From Symbiodinium natans (Eukaryota > Sar > Dinophyceae > Suessiales > Symbiodiniaceae): a stretch of 64,000 nt of DNA. Made by a program: the position numbers and the translations under genes. The stretch covers positions 90,683-154,682 of the forward strand of contig CAJNDS010000378.1 in NCBI GenBank assembly GCA_905221605.1, written 5' to 3'. Under the pieces are notes generated by a model. That model had not been told where the DNA came from. It made no database searches and saw only the letters and a list, made by a program, of their open reading frames with translations. Below are positions 1 to 11,022 of the stretch, one piece after another (the first letter of the stretch is position 1; every line of letters begins with the position of its first letter).

Positions 1-3000
1 GTGTCCCGCACCAGCTTTCAAGCACCAGCTGGCCTCGAGCAGCCCTCAAGCTGGCGTCCCGCACCAGCTTTCAAGCACCAGCTGGCCTCGAGCAGCCCTC
101 AAGCTGGCTGTGGGCTGGTCTCCCGCACCAGCTTTCAAGCACCAGCTGGCTCAAGCAGCCCTCAAAGCTGGTGCGGGACACCAGCCCGCACCCAGCTTTC
201 AAGCACCAGCTGGCCTCGATTTGCCTTCAAGCTGGCTGCGGGCTGGTGTCCCGCACCTCGAGCAGCCTGTCCCGCACCAGCTTTCAAGCATCAGCTGGCC
301 TCGAGCAGCCCTCAAGCTGGCTGCGGGCTGGTGTCCCGCACCAACTTTCAAGCACCAGCTGGCTCAAGCAGCCCTCAAAGCTGGTGCGGGACACCAGCCC
401 GCACCAGCTTTCAAGCACCAGCTAGCCTCGATTTGCCTTCAAGCTGGCTGCGGGCTGGTGGCCCGCACCAGCTTTCAAGCACCAGCTGGCCTCGAGCAGC
501 CCTCAAGCTGGCTGCGGGCTGGTGTCCGCACCAGCTTTCAAGCACTAGCTGGCTCAAGCAGCCCTCAAAGCTGTTGCGTGACACCAGCCCGCACCAGCTT
601 TCAAGCACCAGCTGGCCTCGATTTGCCTTCAAGCTGGCTGCGGGCTGGTGTCCCGCACCAGCTTTCAAGCACCAGCTCGAGCAGCCCTCAAGCTGGCTGC
701 GGGCTGGTGTCCCGCACCAGCTTTCAAGCACCAGCTGGCTCAAGCAGCTTTCAAAGCTGGTGCGGGACACCAGCCCGCACCAGCTTACAAGCACCAGCTG
801 GCCTCGATTTGCCTTCAAGCTGGCTGCGGGCTGGTGTCCCGCAGCAGCTTTCAAGCACCAGCTGGCTTCGAGCAGCCCTCAAGCTGGCTGCGGGCTGGTG
901 TCCCGCACCAGCTTTCAAGCACCAGCTGGCTCAAGCAGCCCTCAAAGCTGGTGCGGGACACCAGCTGGCCTCGAGCAGCCCTCAAGCTGGCTGCGGGGTG
1001 GTATCCCGCACCAGCTTTCAAGCACCAGCTGGCTCAAGCAGCCCTGCACCAGCTTTCAAGCACCAGCTGGCCTCGATTTGCCTTCAAGCTGGCTGCGGGC
1101 TGGGTCCCGCACCAGCTTTCAAGCATCAGCCCTCAAGCTGGCTGCTGGCTCAAGCAGCCCTCAAAGCTGGTGCGGGACACCAGCCCGCACCAGCTTTCAA
1201 GCACCAGCTGGCCTCGATTTGCTTTCAAGCTGGCTGCGGGCTGGTGTCCCGCACCCGCTTTCAAGCACCAGCTGGCCTCGAGCAGCCCTTCAAGCTGGCT
1301 GCGGGCTGGTGTCCCGCACCCGCTTTCAAGCACCAGCTGGCTCAAGCAGCCCTCAAAGCTGGTGCGGGACACGAGCCCGCACCAGCTTTCAAGCACCAGC
1401 TGGCCTCGATTTGCCTTCAAGCTGGCTGCGCGGGCTGGTGTCCCGCACCAAAGCAGCCCTCAAGCTGGCTGCGGGCTAGTGTCCCACACCAGCTTTCAAG
1501 CACTAGCTGGCTCAAGCAGCCCTCAAAGCTGGTGCGTGACACCAGCCCGCACCAGCTTTCAAGCACCAGCTGGCCTCGATTTGCCTTCAAGCTGGCTGCG
1601 GGCTGGTGTCCCGCACCAGCTTTCAAGCACCAGCTGGCCTCGATTTGCCTTCAAGCTGGCTGCGCGGGCTGGTGTCCCGCACCAAAGCAGCCCTCAAGCT
1701 GGCTGCGGGCTGGTGTCCCGCACCAGCTTTCAAGCACCAGCTGGCTCAAGCAGCCCTCAAAGCTGGTGCGGGACACCAGCCCGCACCAGCTTTCAAGCAC
1801 CAGCTGGCCTCGATTTGCCTTCAAGCTGGCTGCGGGCTGGTGTCCCGCACCAGCTTTCAAGCACCAGCTGGCCTCGAGCAGCCCTCAAGCTGGCTGCGGG
1901 CTGGTGTCCCGCACCAGCTTTCAAGCATCAGCTGGCCTCGAGCAGCCCTCAAGCTGGCTGCGGGCTGGTCCGCACCAGCTTTCAAGCACCAGCTGGCTCA
2001 AGCAGCCCTCAAGGCTGGTGCGGGACACCAGCCCGCACCAGCTTTCATGCACCAGCTAGCCTCGATTTGCCTTCAAGCTGGCTGCGGGCAGGTGGCCCGC
2101 ACCAGCTTTCAAGCATCAGCTGGCCTCGAGCAGCCCTCAAGCTGGCTCTGGGCTGGTGTCCCGCACCAGCTTTCCAGCACCAGCTGGCTCAAGCAGCCCT
2201 CAAAGCTGGTGCGGGACACCAGCCCGCACCAGCTTTCAAGCACCAGCTGGCCTCGATTTGCCTTCAAGCTGGCTGCGGGCTGGTGTCCCGCACCAGCTTT
2301 CAAGCACCAGCTGGCCTCGAGCAGCCCTCAAGCTGGCTGCGGGCTGGTGTCCCGCACCAGCTTTCAAGCACCAGCTGGCCCAAGCAGCCCTCAAAGCTGG
2401 TGCAGGACACCAGCCCGCACCAGCTTTCAAGCACCAGCTGGCCTCGATTTGCCTTCAAGCTGGCTGCGGGCTGGGTCCCGCACCAGCTTTCAAGCATCAG
2501 CTGGCCTCGAGCAGCCCTCAAGCTGGCTGCTGGCTCAAGCAGCCCTCAAAGCTGGTGCGGGACACCAGCCCGCACCAGCTTTCAAGCACCAGCTGGCCTC
2601 GATTTGCCTTCAAGCTGGCTGCGGGCTGGTGTCCCGCACCCGCTTTCAAGCACCAGCTGGCCTCGAGCAGCCCTTCAAGCTGGCTGCAGGCTGGTGTCCC
2701 GCACCCGCTTTCAAGCACCAGCTGGCTCAAGCAGCCCTCAAGGCTGGTGCGGGACACGAGCCCGCACCAGCTTTCAAGCACCAGCTGGCCTCGATTTGCC
2801 TTCAAGCTGGCTGCGCGGGCTGGTGTCCCGCACCAAAGCAGCCCTCAAGCTGGCTGCGGGCTGGTGTCCCACACCAGCTTTCAAGCACCAGCTGGCTCAA
2901 GCAGCCCTCAAAGCTGGTGCGGGACACCAGCCCGCGCCGGCTTTCAAGCACCAGCTGGCCTCGATTTGCCTTCAAGCTGGGTGCGGGCTGGTGTCCCGCA

Positions 3001-5884
3001 CCAGCTTTCAAGCACCAGCTGGCCTCGAGCAGCCCTCAAGCTGGCTGCGGGCTGGTGTCCCGCACCAGCTTTCAAGCACCAGCTGGCTCAAGCAGCCCTC
3101 AAAGCTGGTGTGGGACAGCAGCCCGCACCAGTTTCAAGCACCAGCTGGCCTCGATTTGCCTTCAAGCTGGCTGCGGGCTAGTGTCCCGCACCAGCTTTCA
3201 AGCACCAGCTGGCCTCGAGCAGCCCTCAAAGCTGGTGCGGGACACCAGCCCGCACCAGCTTTCAAGCACCAGCTGGCCTCGATTTGCCTTCAAGCTGGCT
3301 GCGGGCTGGTGTCCCGCACCAGCTTTCAAGCACCAGCTGGCCTCGAGCAGCCCTCAAGCTGGCTGCGGGCTGGTGTCCCGCACCAGCTTTCAAGCATCAG
3401 CTGGCCTCGAGCAGCCCTCAAGCTGGCTGCGGGCTGGTGTCCCGCACCAGCTTTCAAGCACCAGCTGGCTCAAGCAGCCCTCAAGGCTGGTGCGGGACAC
3501 CAGCCCGCACCAGCTTTCATGCACCAGCTAGCCTCGATTTGCCTTCAAGCTGGCTGCGGGCAGGTGGCCCGCACCAGCTTTCAAGCATCAGCTGGCCTCG
3601 AGCAGCCCTCAAGCTGGCTCTGGGCTGGTGTCCCGCACCAGGTTTCCAGCACCAGCTGGCTCAAGCAGCCCTCAAAGCTGGTGCGGGACACCAGCCCGCA
3701 CCAGCTTTCAAGCACCAGCTGGCCTCGATTTGCCTTCAAGCTGGCTGCGGGCTGGTGTCCCGCACCAGCTTTCAAGCACCAGCTGGCCTCGAGCAGCCCT
3801 CAAAGCTGGCTGCGGGCTGGTGTCCCGCACCAGCTTTCAAGCACCAGCTGGCCCAAGCAGCCCTCAAAGCTGGTGCGGGACACCAGCCCGCACCAGCTTT
3901 CAAGCACCAGCTGGCCTCGATTTGCCTTCAAGCTGGCTGCGGGCTGGTGTCCCGCAGCAGCTTTCAAGCACCAGCTGACCTCGAGCAGCCCTCAAGCTGG
4001 CTGCGGGCTGGTGTCCTGCACCAGCTTTCAAGCACCAGCTGGCTCAAGCAGCCCTCAAAGCTGGTGCGGGACACCAGCCCGCACCAGCTTTCAAGCACCA
4101 ACTGGACCTCGATTTGCCGTCAAGGCTGCGGGCTGGTGTCCCGCACCAGCTTTCAAGCACCAGCTGGCCTCGAGCAGCCCTCAAGCTGGCTGCGGGCTGG
4201 TGTCCCGCACCAGCTGTCAAACACCAGCTGGCTCAAGCAGCCCTCAAAGCTGTTGCGAGCTTTCAAGCACCAGCTGGCCTCGATTTGCCTTCAAGCTGGC
4301 TGCGGGCTGGTTTCCCGCACTAGCTTTCAAGCACCAGCTGGCCTCGAGCAGCCCTCAAGCTGGCTGCGGGCTGGTGTCCCGCACCAGCTTTCAAGCACCC
4401 GCTGGCTCAAGCAGCCCTCAAAGCTGGTGCGGGACCAGCCCCACCAGCTTTCAAGCACCAGCTGGCCTCGATTTGGTGGCTGTGGGCTGGTGTCCCGCAC
4501 CAGCTTTCAAGCACCACCTGGCCTCAAGCAGCCCTCAAAGCTGGTGCGGGAACCAGCCCACACCAGCTTTGCACCGGATGGCGATTTGCCTTCAAGCTGG
4601 CTGCGGGCTGGTGTCCCGCACCAGCTTTCAAGCACCAGCTGGCCTCGAGCAGCCCTCAAGCTGGCGTCCCGCACCAGCTTCCCACCAGCTGGCCTCGAGC
4701 AGCCCTCAAGCTGGCTGCGGGCTGGTGTCCCGCACCAGCTTTCAAGCATCAGCTGGCCTCGAGCAGCCCTCAAGCTGGCTGCGGGCTGGTGTCCCGCACC
4801 AGCTTTCAAGCACCAGCTGGCTCAAACAGCCCTCAAAGCTGGTGCGGGACACCAGCCCGCACCAGCTTTCAAGCACCAGCTAGCCTCGATTTGCCTTCAA
4901 GCTGGCTGCGGGCTGGTGTCCCGCACCAGCTTTCAAGCACCAGCTGGCCTCGAGCAGCCCTCAAGCTGGCTGCGGGCTGGTGTCCCGCACCAGCTTTCAA
5001 GCACCGCTGGCTCAAGCAGCCCTCAAGCTGGCTGTGGGCTGGTAGCACCAGCTGGCTCAAGCAGCCCTCAAAGCTGGTGCGGGACACCAGCCCGCACCAG
5101 CTTTCAAGCACCAGCTGGCCTCGATTTGCCTTCAAGCTGGCTGCGGGCTGGTGTCCTGCACCAGCTTTCAAGCACCAGCTGGCCTCGAGCAGCCCTCAAG
5201 CTGGCTGCGGGCTGGTGTCCCGCACCAGCTTTCAAGCACCAGCTGGCTCAAGCAGCCCTCAAAGCTGGTGCAGGACACCAGCCCGCACCAGCTTTCAGCA
5301 CCAGCTGGCCTCGATTTGCCTTCAAGCTGGCTGCGGGGCTGGTGTCCCGCAACAGCTTTCAAGCACCAGCTGGCCTCGAGCAGCCCTCAAGCTGGCTGTG
5401 GGCTGGTGTCCCGCACCAGCTTTCAAGCACCAGCTGGCTCAAGCAGCTCTCAAAGCTGGTGCGGGACACCAGCCCGCACCAGCTTACAAGCACCAGCTGG
5501 CCTCGATTTGCCTTCAAGCTGGCTGCGGGCTGGTGTCCTGCACCAGCTTTCAAGCACCAGCTGGCTCACAGCCCTCAAAGCTGGTGCGGGACACCAGCTG
5601 GCCTATCCCGCACCAGCTTTCAAGCACCAACTAACTCAAGCAGCCCTCAAAGCTGGTGCGGGACACCAGCCCGCACCATTCAAGCACCAGCTGGCCTCGA
5701 TTTGCCTTCAAGCTGGCTGCGGGCTGGTGTCCCGCACCAGCTTTCAAGCATCAGCTGGCCTCGAGCAGCCCTCAAGCTGGCTGCTGCATGGCTCAAGCAG
5801 CCCTCAAAGCTGGTGCGGGACACCAGCCCGCACCAGCTTTCAAGCACCAGCTGGCCTCGATTTGCCTTCAAGCTGGCTGCGTGC
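1..5884 (+). repeat. satellite array 1, forward orientation (about 64-bp monomers, 191-bp trimers)
   Basis: Tandem array already running at the left edge. Three monomer types alternate: A (ctggcctcgagcagccctca...), B (ctggctcaagcagccctcaa...) and C (ctggcctcgatttgccttca...). Each is followed by a shared segment containing caccagctttcaagcaccag. A and C are 64 bp and B is 63 bp, so the usual higher-order unit is about 191 bp, with many local deletions and reshuffles. The shared segment has short inverted repeats: gctggtg-tcccg-caccagc in A/C and gtgcggg-acaccag-cccgcac in B. No stop codon occurs in the consensus in any + frame, so long repeat ORFs (up to 1411 codons at 648-4883) run through it in all three frames. 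I regard these as by-products of the repeat, not genes. Confidence 0.95.
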
Positions 5885-6560
5885 TCGAGGCCAGCTGGTG
5901 CTCGAAAGCTGGTGCGGGCTGGTGTCCTGCACCAGCTTTGACGGCTGCTTGAACCAGCTGGTGCTTGAAAGCCGATGCAGGACCGCAGCCAGCTTGAGGG
6001 CTGCTTGAGGCCAGCTGGTGCTTGAAAGCTGGTGCGGGCTGGTGTCCCACACCAGCTTTGAGGGCTGCTTGAGCCAGCTGGTGCTTGAAAGCTGGTGCGG
6101 GACACCAGCCCGCAGCCAGCTTGAAGGCAAATCGAGGCCAGCTGGTGCTTGAAAGCTGGTGCGGGCTGCTGTCCCACACCAGCTTTGAGGGCTGCTTGAG
6201 CCTGAAAGCAGCTGGTGCTTGAAAGCTGGTGCGGGACACCAGCTTGCAGCTTGAGGGTTGCTCGAGGCCAGCTGGTGCTTGAAAGCTGGTGCGGGCTGGT
6301 GTCCCGCACCAGCTTTGAGGGCTGCTTGAGCCAGCTGGGCTGCTCGAGGCCAGCTGGTGCGGGACACCAGATGGAGGACAACTTGTGATTGAAAGCTGGT
6401 GCGGGACACCAGCCCGCAGCCAGCTTGAAGGCAGATGGAGGCCAATGTGTGCTTGTCCCGCATCAGCTTTAAGGCGGATGGAGGCCAACTTGTGATTGAA
6501 AGCTGGGGCGGGACACGACACTAGCCCGCAGCCAGCTTGAAGGCAGATTGGCGCTAACTT
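5885..6560 (-). repeat. satellite array 1, inverted and decaying right edge
   Basis: From about 5885 the same monomers are read in reverse complement (ccagctggtgcttgaaagct, then ggtgcgggacaccagc). The two orientations therefore meet head to head. After about 6380 the copies become degenerate, for example acttgtgattgaaagctgg, and the array fades out by about 6560. ORFs on the - strand here are the mirror of the repeat ORFs on the + strand of the main array. Confidence 0.9.
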
Positions 6561-8919
6561 GTGCTTGAAAGCTTGGGGGACATCCCAATCCCACACTTTG
6601 TTTTTCGCAGCTTTGACGTCGCTTTGCAGGCCTTTTTTGGGCATCAGAGCCACCCACGCGAACAGGGCGCACAATGCTGCGCACTTTGGGATGCCCGTGA
6701 AATCACCAAAAGCTCGAGGTGATGTCAGAATTCTTTGGGAGCTGTGGTAAGGCCCGGCACGGAACCCTGGGCATTCAAAACGGAGCGGAGGAGGGTTGTC
6801 GCCTGGCTAGTGCACTGTCGCCAGCGGCATTTTCAGAAGCTGAGTTTAGTCAACACACACGGTCAATTGCTCGCAAGTTTTGAATGGCCCGAAATCCCGA
6901 AAACCTGAATTAGCACACTTCCCGGGGACCAACTCGGCTTGCTCAATGGCGGTGGATCGCGCTAGTCAGGCATCATAGAGCGGCATTGCGTTGCCAACAG
7001 TAACCGAAATCCCCGCTTGCCCCACTTGGCGTCGGCAAAGCTAGCCGAAATTGCCACCACCACTAAAGTCTGGACGGGGGACGATGCGAGCGGGGCAAGT
7101 CGGGCAAGTCAGTTGGCGACCCCTTGCACGCCCACCGCCGCATTTTAAGAGATCAAGTAAGTCATTGTCGCAACGACTTGCCTTGCAGGCTGTACGGCCA
7201 TGTCAAGGGTCGCACTCCAAGCGCTGTTCGCCCAAGCCTCGTCCGCATTGATGGAAACAAGGCGTGCCTTGAAAGCAGCATAAAGCAGCTAAATATGGTG
7301 GGTGAGATGTTCTTGAATGTTCCATGAAGTTGTCTGAGCTGAGCGCTTAGCAACTGCTGAGCAACGTGCTTAGCAACGCAGCTGGAGCAATCACCCCTCG
7401 AGCATCCAAGGCGCGACAGCCACTGGTTGAAAGGGAAAGAGTGTAGCATCTCGCCCTGACCACTAGTGCTATGATCTGTCGGTGTCACTAGGTGTTGTGC
7501 TGCCTATCTCCAAGGAGTACAATCTGGCGGTGGCTTCATGGGCTACCTCTATGGCGGCTTAGCCGTCCCCTTAGAGTTCGGCAGAAGATGCATCGTCATT
7601 GGGAAACCTGTGAAACAGCAGCTTGCTCGAAGAACCTTCACAAATCCGATGGTGACCACGACATCCCACCCCACAAGAACCCAAGAACCGAAGTGTACAT
7701 GCTTTCAGGTCAGCACAGTCGCCGACACAGCGCGGTTTGTGGAGACCTCAGAGCCGAATCTTTTTAGGCCGACCAGGATCAGACTCCTACGCTTTGTGTG
7801 TCTTTTGATTCAAGCCGTACTCGCTCCACCAGCCCCAAAGTGGCAGTTAAAACTATGAGTATCGTTTCACAAAATAACCACAGGGTAAAACCAATGAATC
7901 TCCAAGCAGACCCTGGAGGCTCGACCCCGACCCCATGCCCTCCGTTACATGTTTTTCCCCGCGTGGAGCTCTGAGTCCCAGCAGTTGTCCTAGCAGCTGT
8001 CCTTCGTTAGTTTCGCCTCTGGTTACCACACCGTGCCTGCTACTAATTTCTGGGCTTATTTGTTAAATGACATGGCCCCAGAGAAATAGTAAAACCAAGA
8101 GCTCCCTGGAAAAGTGCTGGGGCGAATCTTGAACCGGAGACTTTAATCACTGGGGGCCCGCTTATCTGCAGGAGCTCCTGCCGTGGGGCCTGCGTTTTGG
8201 TGAGCAGTGCTTTTCAGAATATACCGTTTTATTGTTGCAAACTTTATTGGTTCGCGTTTTGGTTCGCAGTGTTTTTTGGGGAATGTTGTTCTGGTTAGCA
8301 GTAGTTGTCAGAATTTTAGGTTGATAAACACGGGAGCGTTCATAAGCAGGGGCGGAGGAGTTCTCAGGCTCTCTCCACTTGATTTAAGCGGTCCGGACAC
8401 AACGGAGGCGCGCAGTTGATGCCTGGATAATTTTCTCCCTGGCATAGTGAACTTGCTTTGTTGAATTTTGGCCTTGAGGTACCTTGAACAAGGAAAAGGC
8501 TTCTATTCAGCATTGCTTAAAACCACACACGAATTCGTGATCGAGAGCGTCCAAACGCGCCCTATCTTGAGGCTGCAGCACTCATGTGGCTTTAAGAAGC
8601 AGGAAGCTTTAGCGTAGCGCCGCACCACTGATCTCCGAAGTAAAGTGATGCAGTGCATGGGCATGTTTGCGGAAGCTTCCGACAGCAGAATGGTGAGAAA
8701 GCGCCACTTTGTCAGAACATGTGAAGGTGAACGGTGTGGGATGCCGCGGAGCTGCTCCCTGACTTCCGCGGTTTGCAGGGAGAGCCGACGCGTCGAATGT
8801 CTCATCGGCGTGGTGCAGCAGGGCATGAGGAAGTGAGGAAGTGTGGCCCACCGCGCCCTCGCGGACAAGGGTCCGGGTGACAGTCTCACGCCAATTGGAG
8901 CTTTCGAGCGAAGCGCAGG
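6561..8919. other. no gene recognised
   Basis: Unique sequence of mixed composition. Short ORFs (all about 100 codons or less) exist on both strands, but none shows a known motif, a repeat architecture or an in-frame partner exon. I see no RNA gene and no mobile-element protein. Confidence 0.5.
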
Positions 8920-9625
8920 CGATGGCTGGACGCCGAGAACAAGCTTTTCCGCAAGTTTCCGATGACATTCAGAGTTCGCTTGCGAGACAAGACGCCCATG
9001 TGCCGAAACTTGTGTGGCAGCGTGTGAAAGCTTGAGACACAAGACGTGGCGGCTGTCGCTCGCGCAGAAAAAACGGGTGCCGCAAACCGAGCACAGAGAA
9101 AAACCAGCTTTTTCCTGCGAGTGAGATGGCACTCAGAGTGAGGGGCGCACGACGGGGAACGTGGGAAACTTGCCGCGCTTGCCCCGAACCTGGCACATCA
9201 AAAAGCAAGCTGCCGCAAGCTATTGTTCGCAAGCGAAACGACGTTGACACCTTCGTTTGCTGGAAGCACGCACAAGCTTGAGATACAAGAGTTGTGGTGC
9301 CTGTGGCACGGGAAATTTAAACTGGACATCTACCGCGTTTTCTCCGAACCTGGCACAGAGAAAACAAGCGATTGTCCGTGGGCGAGATGTACTGAGAATT
9401 TCTTTGCGAAACAAGATGCCCACATGCTGAAACTTGTGTGTCAACACGTACAAGATTGAGTTGCAAGAAGTGTGTTGGCTGTCACACGGGGGAAACTTGA
9501 AAATTTTCTGTGCCTGCCCCGAACCTGGCACGGACAACAACAAGTTTTTGCCGCGAGCGAGATGGCACTGAGAGTTGCTTGCGAGACAAGATGCCCATTT
9601 GAAAACTTGGTTCGAGGCAAAGTCC
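8920..9625. repeat. degenerate dispersed tandem repeat, about 160-220 bp period
   Basis: Several diverged copies share anchors. The ccgaacctggcac block occurs at 9184, 9344 and 9519. A gcgagacaagatgcccat-like block occurs near 8980, 9403 and 9576. A gagatggcactgagagt-like block occurs near 9123, 9385 and 9557. Copies are too diverged to define exact borders. No coding content recognised. Confidence 0.6.
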
Positions 9626-10454
9626 AAAGAAACTTGGACTAAGCCAGACGAGTCCGTAACTGCCGTTGTCTAGAAAACCACAACCCGCGGTGAAGGCATG
9701 CTTGAGGCATGTGTTAATAACTGTATCTCACTGTTGTGTAGGCTCAAGGTAGGAGTGACATTATATAGTGTCATTAGCGAGCCCAATAGCGAGAAGAGAT
9801 GGAACTTGGGGTTAAAAGGGGAACCTCCGTCACTTCATTTTTTGAGAGGAGACAAACCCAAACCGTACCTGCTAGGGGTATCCAAGACTGCTCTGTTTTT
9901 GTTTTCCAAGGAATCGTGGATCTTGGATGTTGAAGGCAATAGTCAATAATTCCTCAACACAAGGGTGGCCCATGCCTGGGTCTACCCATTGTCCCATTCA
10001 ACCCCACAACCCTCGTCATGGGCCCCAATTATTGGGTTAAACCAGTCAGAAGGATTGCTTGGGTTAATCATGGCTTCTGGGTGAATGGGTTGATGGGTTG
10101 ATGGGTTCATGACTTAACTTAACTCGTTCATGGGGCGTAAGGACTGGGTTTATGGGTGTATGTTAGCGGCTAATGGGCGGGCATGCGTTTGGTGTTTATG
10201 AACACCTTGCAGTCATGGAATAGCGAAGTTTCCAAAACACATGGAGAGCGGGGCCGGTCCAAAAAGAAAATCTCCACAGCGTCCCCTCAAACCAATGGGT
10301 GGGAATGGTTTAGGGACTACCTAACCATCAGGGTCGCTAAAACAATAGTTCAGGACTTGCACGACAGAAGCTCGAGGAGGGAGGGGATGCGGGAGTACTC
10401 ATCTTTTGTTCTCATGGGACAAGGACTCCGAAACCTTAAAAACTCCCAGCCGAG
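9626..10454. other. no gene recognised; small atgggtt repeat
   Basis: Mostly unique sequence. A short run of gatgggtt-type units lies at about 10084-10110, within a longer tgggtt-rich stretch (9980-10170). An ORF at 10183-10467 has no recognisable domain and runs into the acceptor of the next gene's exon, so it may only be intron. Confidence 0.5.
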
Positions 10455-11022
10455 GTCCGCATGCTGATGCATAAAGGCAAGCTGGATGATGGACGGAGGT
10501 TTTTGAGCCCATCGTCAGTGACAGCATTGGAGAAAAATCGTATGAAGGAAGGTGTTGATCCAGCACCGTCGCTGAATATGCTCACAATGACAGCGAAGTA
10601 CGCGACCAATCCATGTCGGATTCCTTTTGATGAGTTCCGGGAGCATGTGTTGGTTTCAACTGAGGTCAATTACCTGGGCAATATCGGAACTTACCGAAAG
10701 AATGGCACAGAATATGGGATGGGTGGTGCTGCATGCAGCAGAGCTGGACATTATCTTGTGGCTGCGTTCCTGGCAAACATGTCATGCTGAGCGACGTGGT
10801 CTAGCTGGGGTTGTCCGAGGTACATACTGGTCCATTGACAGGGCGGACGAGACCGCGACTATTTGGTTCACTCAGCACGTGGACATGCTGCCTGATAGCA
10901 GTGGCATATCCGGCTTTTTGCGTTCTATGATTTTTTCTCATAAAGCTTGTCGCTGCTTCCCCTTAAGTCTTTGGCGCTTGCTTTGCGCTTGCTTTGCGGG
11001 TTGTGCAACAGTCCAGGCCTGA
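10455..11022 (+). CDS. beta-lactamase-like serine hydrolase, C-terminal exons (partial)
   Basis: Exon 10455-10734 follows an AG acceptor (ccgag|g) and reads VRMLMHKGKLDDGRRFLSPS, the pattern after the catalytic core in class C beta-lactamase/LACTB-like proteins (LLNkGk.DGkR.LSp..V). It ends in NGTEYGMGGAA. A GC-AG intron (10735-10819, 85 nt) joins in frame to TYWSIDRADETATIWFTQHV, giving the usual GGAA-x-TYW C-terminal strand pattern. The second exon stays open to a TGA at 11020-11022, but the true 3' splice or stop is uncertain. The exon carrying the catalytic SxxK motif was not found upstream, so the gene is partial here or has long introns. Many members of this family are esterases or peptidases rather than antibiotic-cleaving enzymes. 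Family call moderate; function not inferable. Confidence 0.55.

Noticed and set aside
1-5941. Very long + strand ORFs (up to 1411 codons) in satellite 1
   Set aside because: They occur in all three frames at once, have no domain, and follow directly from a stop-free 64-bp tandem unit. I call them repeat by-products unless transcription is shown.
1-6560. CRISPR-like array
   Set aside because: Repeats are contiguous with no unique spacers, monomers vary throughout, and the surrounding genes are eukaryotic.
8100-8180. tRNA-like gaatcttgaaccggagactt segment
   Set aside because: No cloverleaf could be drawn and no T-loop/acceptor pairing was found at the right spacing.
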